From assembly GCA_958510875.1 (NCBI GenBank), contig OY294068.1, forward strand, positions 149,642,388-149,706,387: a stretch of DNA of 64,000 nt, in the 5' to 3' direction. This document shows positions 34,535 to 44,090 of the stretch, one piece after another. The position numbers and the translations under genes were made by a program. The notes under the pieces were generated by a model. The model saw nothing but the letters and a program-made list of their open reading frames with translations. It was not told the origin of the DNA and made no database searches. The number at the start of each line of letters is the position of its first letter. Within the stretch, counting starts at the first letter, position 1. The stretch is from Endomychus coccineus (taxonomy: Eukaryota > Arthropoda > Insecta > Coleoptera > Endomychidae).

Positions 34535-34867
34535 CTATTTTGTACTTGGATGAAAAGGTATTTTGGTGGAGGGTTGTGGGCAACGATATTTCAACATCTC
34601 AACCTCGGCTTCAAAGTAAGAGTCTTTGTCATAACAGAAATATTCTGGATTTTTATAAGCTGTATTCTTCGCCGCACCGGGGCCTACAGGTGTAGTTGGA
34701 ACGTCTAAACAATTTTTACTCAACCCTGGAACTTCGGGTACACTGGTACCTGCTGTAGAACTACTTGGCTTATTGAATATTATTTTACCAGCTGTAAAAT
34801 TACGTTTTGTTGATGAGAACTGTCGTATCTTGCTAATATTTCTGAAAAAAATATTAGTACAGTTCAT
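34535..34867 (-). CDS. NDUFV3: NADH dehydrogenase flavoprotein 3, mitochondrial (complex I)
   Basis: Small accessory subunit at the tip of the complex I peripheral arm. The C-terminal signature is clear: AAKNTAYKNPEYFCYDKDSY then FEAEVEMLKYRCPQPSTK, the conserved block of the family. The N terminus (MMNCTNIFFRNISKIRQFSS) is Arg-rich, amphipathic and free of acidic residues, as a mitochondrial presequence should be. I take the ATG at 34867; one three codons upstream is also possible. About 110 residues, normal for insects. A polypyrimidine-AG within codons 9-12 could alternatively be a splice acceptor, which would make this the second exon. Confidence 0.8.
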   Translation of the reverse strand: MNCTNIFFRNISKIRQFSSTKRNFTAGKIIFNKPSSSTAGTSVPEVPGLSKNCLDVPTTPVGPGAAKNTAYKNPEYFCYDKDSYFEAEVEMLKYRCPQPSTKIPFHPSTK

Positions 34868-34876
34868 CATGATCAC

Positions 34877-36028
34877 CTTAAACTAGTTCAAGATTTCTCA
34901 AAATCTACAGATTGCATAATTAAAAATTGAATACACCAATTTTAGGTTACATATTTATGACCATTGAGTAATTGTTATTATTATGGTTCTCTGCTCTGGT
35001 ATCGAACTGATATTACTATATTACAAGCTTAGATTCCCTAATCTAAGATTACAAGCCATTTGCTTGGAAAGTCTTGAGTTTAGTCGTTCTGTGATCATAC
35101 CTAGAGCAAGAAAGCAGGTGATAGTTCAGATCGTTATAATTATTCGAATACTGATCAATTTAATTCTTTATAGATGTTATATGCTTGGATTCCCTGTGGA
35201 GCACCGCACACAATCTGGTTTCAGTAGATTCAACAGTACCTATATTTGTGCCGACTTGGGCTATAATTGTACCGGGTACCTGCTTGCTGTGCTGCGATGG
35301 GCAAGGCCACTCACAAGCTGATTCAAGAACGTTTGTCACATATTTCACGCAGTAAGAATTCAATCTACTCATGTTATTATCCTCTGTGCTGATACAGATG
35401 TATCCTTCTTAGCGAATTATTACTGGAATGAATTATCAAATATTGGTTTCTAGGTCTATGGTTCGTGGCGTTAGCGGATTGGAATCAGTTCTCTGAAAGA
35501 TAGAAGATAATTCACCCATCCGTTTTGTCGTTTGCCACGAGAGGGGTAGCTGCCCTGCCCAGATATTCTTGTATAGATACACTCGCGTGCAGATAGACGT
35601 AAAGATGTAAAGATGGAGAGCGCGAGCGACTATTTTAGTGACCGGGCTTAAGATATGTAATCGGATGGTGGGGGGATTTTGTCTAGCGGAAAATTCACTA
35701 CTCCTCAAGAGCTTATATTGTATACTACAGTGTGTGGGGGCGATATTTAGTAAAGAGAGAGGACGAACCTTCTAGCTGTTAGTTTGCTTAACCTCGGTCA
35801 TTTTTTTACGTTACGCTTACGGCGCTAGCGCTTACATCTCTGCTCGCGTAACGCTTACTATCTATTGATATGTATATATCTATAGTTCAGTAGATTAGGC
35901 AGGGCCACGGTCGTATACACCGACCGTGGGCAGGGCCAAAAAAACAGTTTGATAAAGCTTACGACTTCGACAGATCAACGAGTTCTATATATAGATTAGA
36001 CAACTAAGCCTTTCACTGGTATGTTAAC
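34877..36028. other. intergenic, nothing assigned
   Basis: Contains two short open frames of unknown meaning (34983-35321 plus; 35160-35372 minus) and small perfect palindromes such as CACGGTCG...CGACCGTG at about 35905-35927. No gene recognised. Confidence 0.35.
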
Positions 36029-36180
36029 GGACATTCTGTCCTTCTCGCACATGTACTGCGCTCTCACTCGCACGATGTGCGCGCGTTATACTTATTCTTG
36101 TATTCTTATACTCTTTGTGATATAAGGGGAGACCTTGCGAGTGAGAGTGCACTAACATGTGCGAGAAGGACAGAATGTTT
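36029..36180. repeat. hairpin, arms about 45 bp
   Basis: Left ACATTCTGTCCTTCTCGCAC (36039) and right GTGCGAGAAGGACAGAATGT (36158) are exact reverse complements. The match continues through the CTCACTCGCA/TGCGAGTGAG block, with about 55 bp of loop. A MITE or a structured promoter-type element; it directly precedes the Penelope fragment. Confidence 0.8.
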
Positions 36181-36229
36181 GAATAGTTACCAGCGCTTTC
36201 CTATGCTTAATAACACACTATTTGTCTAC

Positions 36230-36860
36230 TCTTTGCGAGAAATCCGGAATTTTCAAAATGCTAGTGGGTCAAACTAGAAGGAACATTTTAACTCGGTATA
36301 GAGAACATTTTGCCCATATGAAGAAAAATAATGGTGAATACTGAGCGTTAGCCGAACATATTTGAATACCGGTCACACGATTTCTGAAGAAAATTCATCA
36401 CTTCTAAAACACTGCTGCCAAATATCTAGGTAATTTAACTATTTAATAAATTCTGATTTAACTTATAAAGTTATGGAAATAAACCCAATCATTTACACCA
36501 AATAAATAACGCTACAGCAATAGTGGATAATAAAAACATTTATTGTTGCTACAGCAATAGTGGACAATAAAACACTCATTGTTTATTTAGTGTGAATTAG
36601 TGGTTTTATTTCCATAACTTTAAAGTTAAAAATTAATTTACACATTCTTAATGCCGAAAGTATTCAATATATCTGATTTAACTCCACCTAAGGGTAACTC
36701 CTTGTTTGCATTATTCTCCCCAAATAATATTTAAGCAGGCACAATTTGATTCATAATTTAGGTTAGTCTGGTGATGGCTATTTGGTAGCCGAAAGGTCCC
36801 CAGTACTTTAACAGTATCTTTAGTGGATAAGGGTGATTATTTCTTATTTATAATATCAAT
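36230..36860 (+). mobile_element. Penelope-like element 3' fragment with a MITE in it
   Basis: Encodes the GIY-YIG tail of a Penelope-like element: KCYV.QT.RNILTR..EHF-type frame at 36255-36320. This is the same family as 54940-55140, where the two nucleotide sequences align base for base in long runs. The 3' tail around 36790-36850 (CAGTACTTTAACAGTAT, TTTAGTGGATAAGGGTGATT) matches 40990-41030 and 55265-55305. Stops break the frame. A small MITE interrupts it at 36463-36627. Confidence 0.75.
36463..36627. mobile_element. 165-bp MITE with internal 35-bp duplication
   Basis: Inverted ends AAAGTTATGGAAATAAA (36470 and inverted to 36620) with CACCAAATAAATAA/TTATTTAGTGTG inside them. The centre has two tandem copies of GCTACAGCAATAGTGGA.AATAAAA (36512 and 36548). 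Confidence 0.75.
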
Positions 36861-37226
36861 TATGCACAACATCAGATTGAATCTTGTACAATTTTTTATT
36901 TACTTCGCTGTTCGATTAGACTTTTTTTAACTATTTTTCGCTCACTAATTATTTTTTTCATCGATTTCTGTGGTAAGTAGTACATGAGATCTTGTTCTTT
37001 GTTTCATGTTGTTCTATGGGTTGTACTCACTGAAGTTATAGATCAATGGTTTTATTCTAGAAGTCTAGTTTATAGACATCTATGGGTTGTGGTAACTTAA
37101 GTTTACGTGTTTGTTTAGAATTTAGATTCATTTTTATTAGATTGTAGATACAGATGTTAGATATTCAATTCCATTATTATGATACTCATACTTGTAGGGT
37201 AGTTAGACCTTAGTTCAATCATAATT

Positions 37227-38262
37227 ATGACAAATCTGCAAGAGGTTCCAACTGACGAATTATTGTCATTTCATAATTACCCTGTTCAGCAAAATAAATC
37301 TGAATATGTGATAAACAATGAACAAGCTGAAATAAATATATCTTCAAATGAAGAAAGTTATGAGGTCTATCAAAAAGATGATGTATCATTGGGAAGCTAC
37401 AATGCAGGTAAATTCACAGATTCACAATTATTATATCGATCACAAGCAACCATTGTGTTATTTCAATTATATTTTGTACTTCCACAAGAAATTTTCTTAT
37501 GGCATGGAAATAAGAATAACCTATCTACTTGAATTTTCAGGAGACTCTTCACAATCTTCATCTTTCTGGACATTAGAATATTACCAACAATTCTTCAATG
37601 TGGACACTGAAGATGTTTTACAAAGAATCCTGGCATCAATTCTGCCAAGGTCAAATAATGTGGTGAAACAGAATTTACGACAGAAACCTGATCTGTACGG
37701 TCCAATATGGATATCACTTACGTTGATTTTCACGATAGCCATAAGTGGCAATATTGCCAATTATTTACAACATGTCAATGAAGAGCACCATTGGAGGTAT
37801 GACTTCCGCTTAGTGTCTTATGCTGCTACAGCTATTTGGACATACATAACTTTAATTCCAATCAGCTTATGGTTGTTACTGAAATGGACTTCCGATATAC
37901 CAGATTTAGGTGCAATTGACAATAAAACTCCCGGTGCTCTAGAATTAATTTGTGTTTATGGTTATTCATTATTTATCTACATTCCAGTTTCAGCACTTTG
38001 GTGTATTCAAATAACTACATTGCAGTGGCTCTTAGTGCTGATTGGTGCACTACTATCAGGTTCAGTTTTGCTACTCACTTTGTTGCCAGCTTTAAGAATG
38101 TCAAAACACAAATTGATTTTAATAATTGCAATAATTATGTGTCATTTATCTTTAGCTGCTGGATTTAAGTTGTATTTCTTTCATGATCCAAGTGCAAGTG
38201 GTACTGTACCAATAATCACACTCGCATCAGATATTCAAAATGTGACGACTGTGAACTTATAA
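37227..38262 (+). CDS. YIPF1/2: Yip1-domain Golgi membrane protein (YIPF1/YIPF2-like), 2 exons
   Basis: YIPF proteins are multi-span Golgi/ER-exit-site proteins that work with Rab GTPases in vesicle transport. Exons 37227-37407 and 37541-38262 join in phase 1 (GT/AG); 300 residues. The N-terminal cytosolic part is acidic and Gln/Asn-rich. Then FWTLEYYQQFFNVDTEDVLQ and LRQKPDLYGPIWISLTLIF, the family hallmarks (DLYGPFW in relatives), follow. About five hydrophobic membrane segments come after, including IYIPVSALWCI and LVLIGALLSGSVLLLTLLPAL. AATAAA at 38269 is the likely poly(A) signal, only 7 nt past the stop. The alternative start at 37348 within the intron-read-through frame is rejected. 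Confidence 0.9.
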
Positions 38263-38818
38263 AATTTTAATAAACTAATTATTAAATTACAACATATAGA
38301 AAGTTATATTCATGTAATTACGTTATCTTTATACATGTTAGGTTATTTGAAAGTATTTATATTTATTTTAACAATGGGTTTAGAAACTTTTTGCATAAAA
38401 CAACTTTTTTTTATAAAAAATTAGATAAAAGTTTCCCAATTATTATAATAATTATGAGGAATATACATTATAATGAGAATTTTTTTGTTTTGTTACCTAT
38501 TTATTAATTTTGAAATATTTCATATTTGTACTACATGTTAGAAAAAACAGTAAGCAAGATAAACATATTTATAATATACATGAATTTTGAGGGAAATTAT
38601 TTAGAAATAAAACATAAATGTGATTGTTATGTAAACTTATATTGAATATATCCTAATAAATTGATGAAATGGATAATAACTCATAATTTATCCCAATAAA
38701 ATTTATTTAAATCACCCAAAAAAGCCATTCTATCAAAAAAGTTTCTCAAGAAATATATCAGTCCACTAAACAAAATGGAGATTATTTTAGTCACTTAAAC
38801 TAGGGATAAAAATGAAGA

Positions 38819-41800
38819 TCAGTTTCCACAGGGTATACTAAAAGGCACAACTAAATCTTCCATGTGTTCAATCTTTATGTCTGTAATTGCTTCATTTGCC
38901 TTCACCATTATTGAATTTATCTGCAAATATAAATCCAGCAATTTAGTAGTATCCTTTACTTTCTTCTATTGTAAAAATATACAACTTTTTCAGAACAAAT
39001 CTTCCCAACTAACTTGTAATAGTTAGGGACAATTAATAATATTGGAGGAAAAATGAGCTCATTAGGGAATAAAATACTCATTACAAAAAAGAGCTCAGGA
39101 CTGTTGATGAAACTTCATTATTCATTAAGACTTACTATAAATTAATATAATAATTTAAAAATTAGAAATAATTATCAATATTTCAAAATACATTATAAAA
39201 AAGAGCTCAGGACTGTTGATGAAACTTCATTAGCCATTAACACTTATAAGAAATTGATATAATAATTTAGAAATTATAAATAATTATCAACATTTCAAGA
39301 TACATTATAAAAAGAGCTCAGAACTGTTGATGAAACTTCATTGTTCATTAAGGCTTGTTAGGAATTGATATAATTTAAAAATTATAAATAATTATCAAAA
39401 TTTCAAAATACATTATGAAAAAGAGCCTAGGACTGTTGATGAAACTTCATTGTTCCTTAAGACTTATTAGAAATTGATATAATAATTTAGAAATTAGAAA
39501 TAATTATCAAAGTTTCAAAATACATTATAAAAACAAGCTCAGGACTGTTGATGAAACTTCATTATTCATCAGGACTTATTTAAAATTGATATAATAATTT
39601 AAAAATTAGAAGTAATTATCAAAGTTTCAAAATACATTATAAAAAAGAGCTCAGGACTGTTGATGAAACTTCATTGTTCATTAAGACTTATTAGAAATTG
39701 ATATAATAGTTTAGAAATTAGAAATAATTATCAAAGTTTCAAAATACATTATAAAAAAGAGCTCAGGATTGTTGATGAAACTTAATTGTTCTTAAGACTT
39801 ATTAAAAATTGATATAATAATTTAGAAATTAGAAATAATTATCAAAATTTCAAAATACATTATAAAAAAGAGCTCAGAACTGTTGACGAAACTTCATTAT
39901 TCATTAAGACTTATTAGAAATTGATAAATAATTTAGAAATTAGAAATAATTATCAAAGTTTCAAAATACATTATAAAAACGAGCTCAGGACTGTTGATGA
40001 AACTTCATTATTCATTAAGACTTATTAGAAATTGATATAATAATTTAGAAATTAGAAATAATCATCAAAATTTCAAAATACATTATAAAAAGAGCTTAGG
40101 ACTGTTGATGAAACTTCATTGCTCATTAAGACTTATTATAAATTGATATAATAATTTAGAAATTAGAAATAATTATCAAAGTTTCAAAATACATTATAAA
40201 AAAGAGCTCAGGATTGTTGATGAAACTTCATTATTCATCAAGACTTATTAGAAATCAGAAATAATTATCAAAATTTCAAAATGCATTATAAAAAAGAGCT
40301 CAGGATTGTTGATGAAACTTAATTGTTCTTAAGACTTATTAGAAATTGATATAATAATTTAGAAATTAGAAATAATTATTAAAATTTCAAAATACATTAT
40401 AAAAAAGAGCTCAGGATTGTTGATGAAACTTAATTGTTCTTAAGACTTATTAGAAATTGACATAATAATTTAGAAATTAGAAATAATTATTAAAATTTCA
40501 AAATACATTATAAAAAAGAGCTCAGGACTGTTGATGAAACTTCATTATTCATTAAGACTTATTAGGAATTGATATACATTTAAGTGCTATGAATTATTAT
40601 TATACCGTAGAATCATCATTTTGAATGAATTCACATTTGAATGCTGAAACTCTAGTTATTGAGGTTGTTCTTATGGTAAGTTTATTAGCGCTTCTAATGT
40701 AGTTGAGAATTTATTTTTAACCCAACAAAAATGAACAAACTTAAATTTCAGTGTGTCGTTTTGCAAAAACATTCAATCACTTTTCAACTGCGAAGACATG
40801 AAAAGTTCAAAAATGTCTTTGATAATAGCTACATCGAAGTTGAAAAGGGCTTCCAATAAATTACAATGTAAGTGGAAAAAGGGTTACTGTAAAGTAAGTC
40901 ATATTAATTTATTTTTGACTTCATCTAAAAAAATTTTTCCGATTCCATTGCACTATAAAAGAGTTCACACTAAACAGAGTTCTGAAGTTGTCAGTACTTC
41001 AACAGTATTTTTAGTGGATAAGGGTGATTGTTTCTAATTCTATTTGATGTAGGATGTTACTGAGGCTATAATCATTGAATAGTATACAATATGGAAACAA
41101 CTCAATTTTTATACAGCCAACTTGTGCAAGCTCTAAATTTTAGAGTATACTAGTTTTTACAAGTTAGCTAATAACAAAACCAAGTAATTGACTCATATGT
41201 GAAAGAATTTTTGAATATCTTCTATGGAATCTTACCCAATTAATGTCTTCTGCAGAAATGGGTTCGGAAGCAAGAATTTTATCTGGAGATGGAATATCTT
41301 GCAGAATGCAAATTCGTTTGTTAACTAATTTTGATTTGTTACTCGAGCAAACTTGTTGAACCTTTATGTTATAATGTTTGATCCTCTCCAGATATTCATG
41401 TTGCTGCAAATTATGAGAATCCAATGCTGCAACGTCAATAACATTCCTAGAACATAATTCATTAGTTGGATGGCAAAAATATTGAATTTGTGTCATTACG
41501 TCGCAGTTTCTTGTAAAATCCTATTCAGTGCAGATTGTTCATCAGTCTTTTTTGGTAGAGTGCTTGAATTTCTACACAGAATATCTTCACTGTAAGGAAA
41601 AGATAAAACTATCAAATGGAATGTAAAGGATCTAAACAAATACAAACCTGTTAACCCTTTGAACATTGGCATTATTAGATACCGGATCAACTAAAAGATG
41701 TGTTCTTTCATTGATATCACCACCCTATTAAAAAAATGTAGTAAGTGACTTTGGAAGATTGTATGAACGTAAATATTAACCTGTGACGACCTATCATCAT

Positions 41801-41828
41801 TACAAAACAAACTATAACAGCAACCCAT
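38819..41828 (-). CDS. LAMTOR1: Ragulator subunit LAMTOR1 (p18), complete, 5 exons
   Basis: Lipid-anchored scaffold that holds Ragulator and Rag GTPases on lysosomes for mTORC1 activation. Exons 5' to 3': 41781-41828, 41648-41724, 41500-41589, 41236-41446, 38819-38920; phases agree, 528 bp, 175 residues. N terminus MGCCYS gives the Gly2 myristoylation and Cys3/Cys4 palmitoylation sites. Next come ERTHLLVDP, then TDEQSALNRILQETAT and NVIDVAALDSHNLQQHEYLE (helix that wraps the partners), DKILASEPISAEDINW and, at the end, EDLVVPFSIP, matching human p18 landmarks in order. Intron 3 is only 53 bp; intron 4 (2.3 kb) holds the minisatellite. Confidence 0.93.
39060..40575 (+). repeat. 14-copy minisatellite, unit about 110 bp
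   Basis: Fourteen head-to-tail units, each with GAGCTCAGGACTGTTGATGA then AACTTCATT.TTCATTAAGA, ATTGATATAATAATTTAGAA and CAAAATACATTATAAAAA. GAGCTC positions are 39091, 39203, 39315, 39423 (variant), 39536 (variant), 39647, 39759, 39870, 39981, 40092, 40204, 40296, 40407 and 40519. Spacing is 108-113 bp with one short unit (92 bp, 40204 to 40296). Entirely within LAMTOR1 intron 4. Confidence 0.95.
40970..41035 (+). mobile_element. Penelope 3' tail remnant
   Basis: CAGTACTTCAACAGTATTTT and TAGTGGATAAGGGTGATTGT match the 3' tails of the Penelope-like fragments at 36790-36850 and 55265-55305. In LAMTOR1 intron 4, next to the minisatellite. Confidence 0.6.
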
Positions 41829-42540
41829 TTAACTTATTAGCTCCTAAATTTTTTTCTATTATGATTTTTCAAGTAATTCACTTGCTAAATTATTTTATTC
41901 AATCGAAAATCGAAAGCAAATCATATTTTTCGAAATCATCTGAATCTGACTACCCACTATTCATCGAACAAGATCTATTCATAGAAAATCACAGAACAAG
42001 TATAAAGTGGAAAATAAATTGTTTTCCTCCGAATGTACAAGTATAACATTCAAAATGCGGGGAAAACATTTAAGGTCGATGGGAACAACAGACTTATTCA
42101 TTAACTGATTATTGACAATTCGAATGTTTTTAAAAACCGGATATTCATTCGAATACTGATCACATGAATTCTGGAGGTAGCTGTATTTTGTATTGTTAAT
42201 TTGTTATTGTAGTCAGTATGAAGCACGGCATAGAATCAGAATCGTCGTAGTTTCGGTTGTACTCAATTCAATTCATTGCGTAACGTGTAACTGATAAATA
42301 TTGAATAACGAGTTATAATCTAATAATAAATAAATAACTTGTGAATCACTTACAACCTGAAACATTTAATTATTCGGTTTGTAATTGCTTTATTAGTTAT
42401 AGTTTGTTTGTTCTCTATACTTTGATAGTCCAAGAGGCGCTATGTTAAAAGTGGAACTCCAACTGTTGAATCACAACCTCTTGAACACCGTTACATTTTC
42501 TATCACGAATATGATAGTCGAGTCGCGAGTACTGAAATAA
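41829..42540. other. 5' flank of LAMTOR1, nothing else seen
   Basis: Holds the presumed LAMTOR1 promoter. The frame at 41783-42046 is a shadow of exon 1 and its flank. No other gene recognised. Confidence 0.4.
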
Positions 42541-42785
42541 GCGCTAGCCCCAAAAATACGGAATTTGGGCTGATTCGTTGACAACGTAAGTTGGGGGAAC
42601 CTCTCGTTAGGGTGTATCGGGACCATAACTAGAGGCTTTTTTTAATGGCGCAAACCCGTATGCGCCGGGGAACCAAAGTTGGGCTGACTTGTTGACTTCG
42701 TAAAACTAGAGGAATGTGTTCTTTGGGATGTATGAAGACCATAATTCACGGGACTTTTTCTGTTGGCGCAAACGGGTGTTACATG
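42541..42785 (+). repeat. diverged tandem duplication, unit about 120 bp
   Basis: Two direct copies (42541-42660 and 42661-42785), each running from a GCGC start through TTGGGCTGA.T.GTTGAC, GTA and GACCATAA to ATGGCGCAAAC/TTGGCGCAAAC. They are about 70% alike by eye. The repeated GGCGCAAAC end and GCGCC start hint at a conserved short core. No frame. Confidence 0.7.
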
Positions 42786-42934
42786 TTTTATAGAGCAAAA
42801 AAGGGCTTACCCAATATGGGCAAATATTGATAAAAAAGGATGCATATACATTGGTAAAAGTTCCAAGAAGAAACATCACTCAAATTTTTTTTTAACTTGT
42901 AACTATTAGAAAACGTATAATGTTTTGGAGAAGA

Positions 42935-43215
42935 GGATTAATTTGACATCCTGAATTTTCTTTGGGTCGCTGATCACGAATCCGTTATTGAAATTTGGAA
43001 TCAATGTTTGTCAACTATCGAAATTGCCAATATAGCTACCAATTATTCGAATTCTTATAAATGTGCGTATCTTGAAAAAATTTGACACAAGGGTTTCGGA
43101 TCGCTGATCACGCACCTGTCACTGAAATTGGAATTCCAAGTCTTCGAACTGGCATTCTTGTAAAGGAGCGCATGTGCAATCAAATTAGCACTTATTTTGA
43201 AATTCAAGGGTTCTA
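42935..43215 (+). repeat. two direct copies of a unit with the GGTCGCTGATCACG motif
   Basis: Unit 1 (42940-43078) and unit 2 (43080-43215) share AATTTGACA, GGGTCGCTGATCACG/GGATCGCTGATCACG, a CTGAAATTGGAAT-type block and a GTGCG/GCGCATGTGC block in the same order. A third copy lies inverted at 50335-50440 (GCGCATGCGCTC, CGTGATCAGGGACCC, TTTGACATATCC). The same motif builds the foldback element at 23600-24687. Confidence 0.65.
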
Positions 43216-44090
43216 TATACTCTTTGGTAATTACGTATATTTCAATGCGGGGTGCGTTCCCTTACAAGAATATAATATTCCAATAATTTGTGTTTAATTT
43301 TGAAGAGTTTATTTTTTCTTTCATAATAACTAAGCACTTTTCCTTTGTATTTTTAATTAAATAGATACACATATTAAAGTTTAAGTTTGGTCACTAAGCA
43401 GGTTACATTTGTAAGACCCTAAATCTGTGTATTGACATTTTATTCAGTCCAAATCTTTCTAGTTTAAAGGTTTTAAACGAAGCTGACATTTCTAACGATA
43501 TGAGCATTGTCATTTTTTCTTATTTTGAAATAAAAATATTTCATCTGGGAATTTTAACAGCTGCAGGCATGGACTCTGAATTTGTCAAATTAAACATATA
43601 ATTGGAATATTATATTCTTATCAAACGATGCATCTTGCACTGGAATATGCGTAAAGAAATTGAAGGGGTCAATGCAAGAAGTGCCTTAGTCACAAATGAC
43701 TCATTGTGAGATATCAAGGTTTGAAAATTTATTTTTGATTATGAAACATTACTCAAAATGTTATGATCAAGATGTGTATTATGTAGTATTCTTTGGGGAA
43801 AATGGCTTCGACTTTCATGATTAAACAAAAATTAAGTTTTGTTAGTACCTAAAAAAAGTATTATAATTTGGTACTTAGGCACATTTTGTCTTGAAATGGG
43901 CAATTTCGCCGAAAAAAGATATATTACAGTAAAACATGTTTATGCTAAAATGAGAAAATACCCAAGGTTTGAACAAAACTTAAGACTATGTATAGGTACA
44001 TAGTATGAATTATTACAAAGAATACTTGCAGCAAAGATTAGAATTGACGAATCTCTTCAATAATAACTTCATTTTGTTGGATTATTATAC
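43216..44090. other. intergenic, nothing assigned
   Basis: A+T-rich sequence without a frame, repeat or element that I recognise. Confidence 0.4.

Noticed and set aside
37348..37540. Upstream extension of the YIPF frame by an alternative start
   Set aside because: It reads through a GT/AG intron; the frame of exon 1 at 37227 and the phase-1 junction give the family N terminus.
39060..40575. Regular array that looks CRISPR-like
   Set aside because: The whole 110-bp unit repeats; there are no unique spacers, and the setting is a eukaryotic intron.
40753..41037. Plus-strand frame in LAMTOR1 intron 4
   Set aside because: No recognisable motif; its end overlaps a Penelope tail remnant. No convincing exon in either strand.
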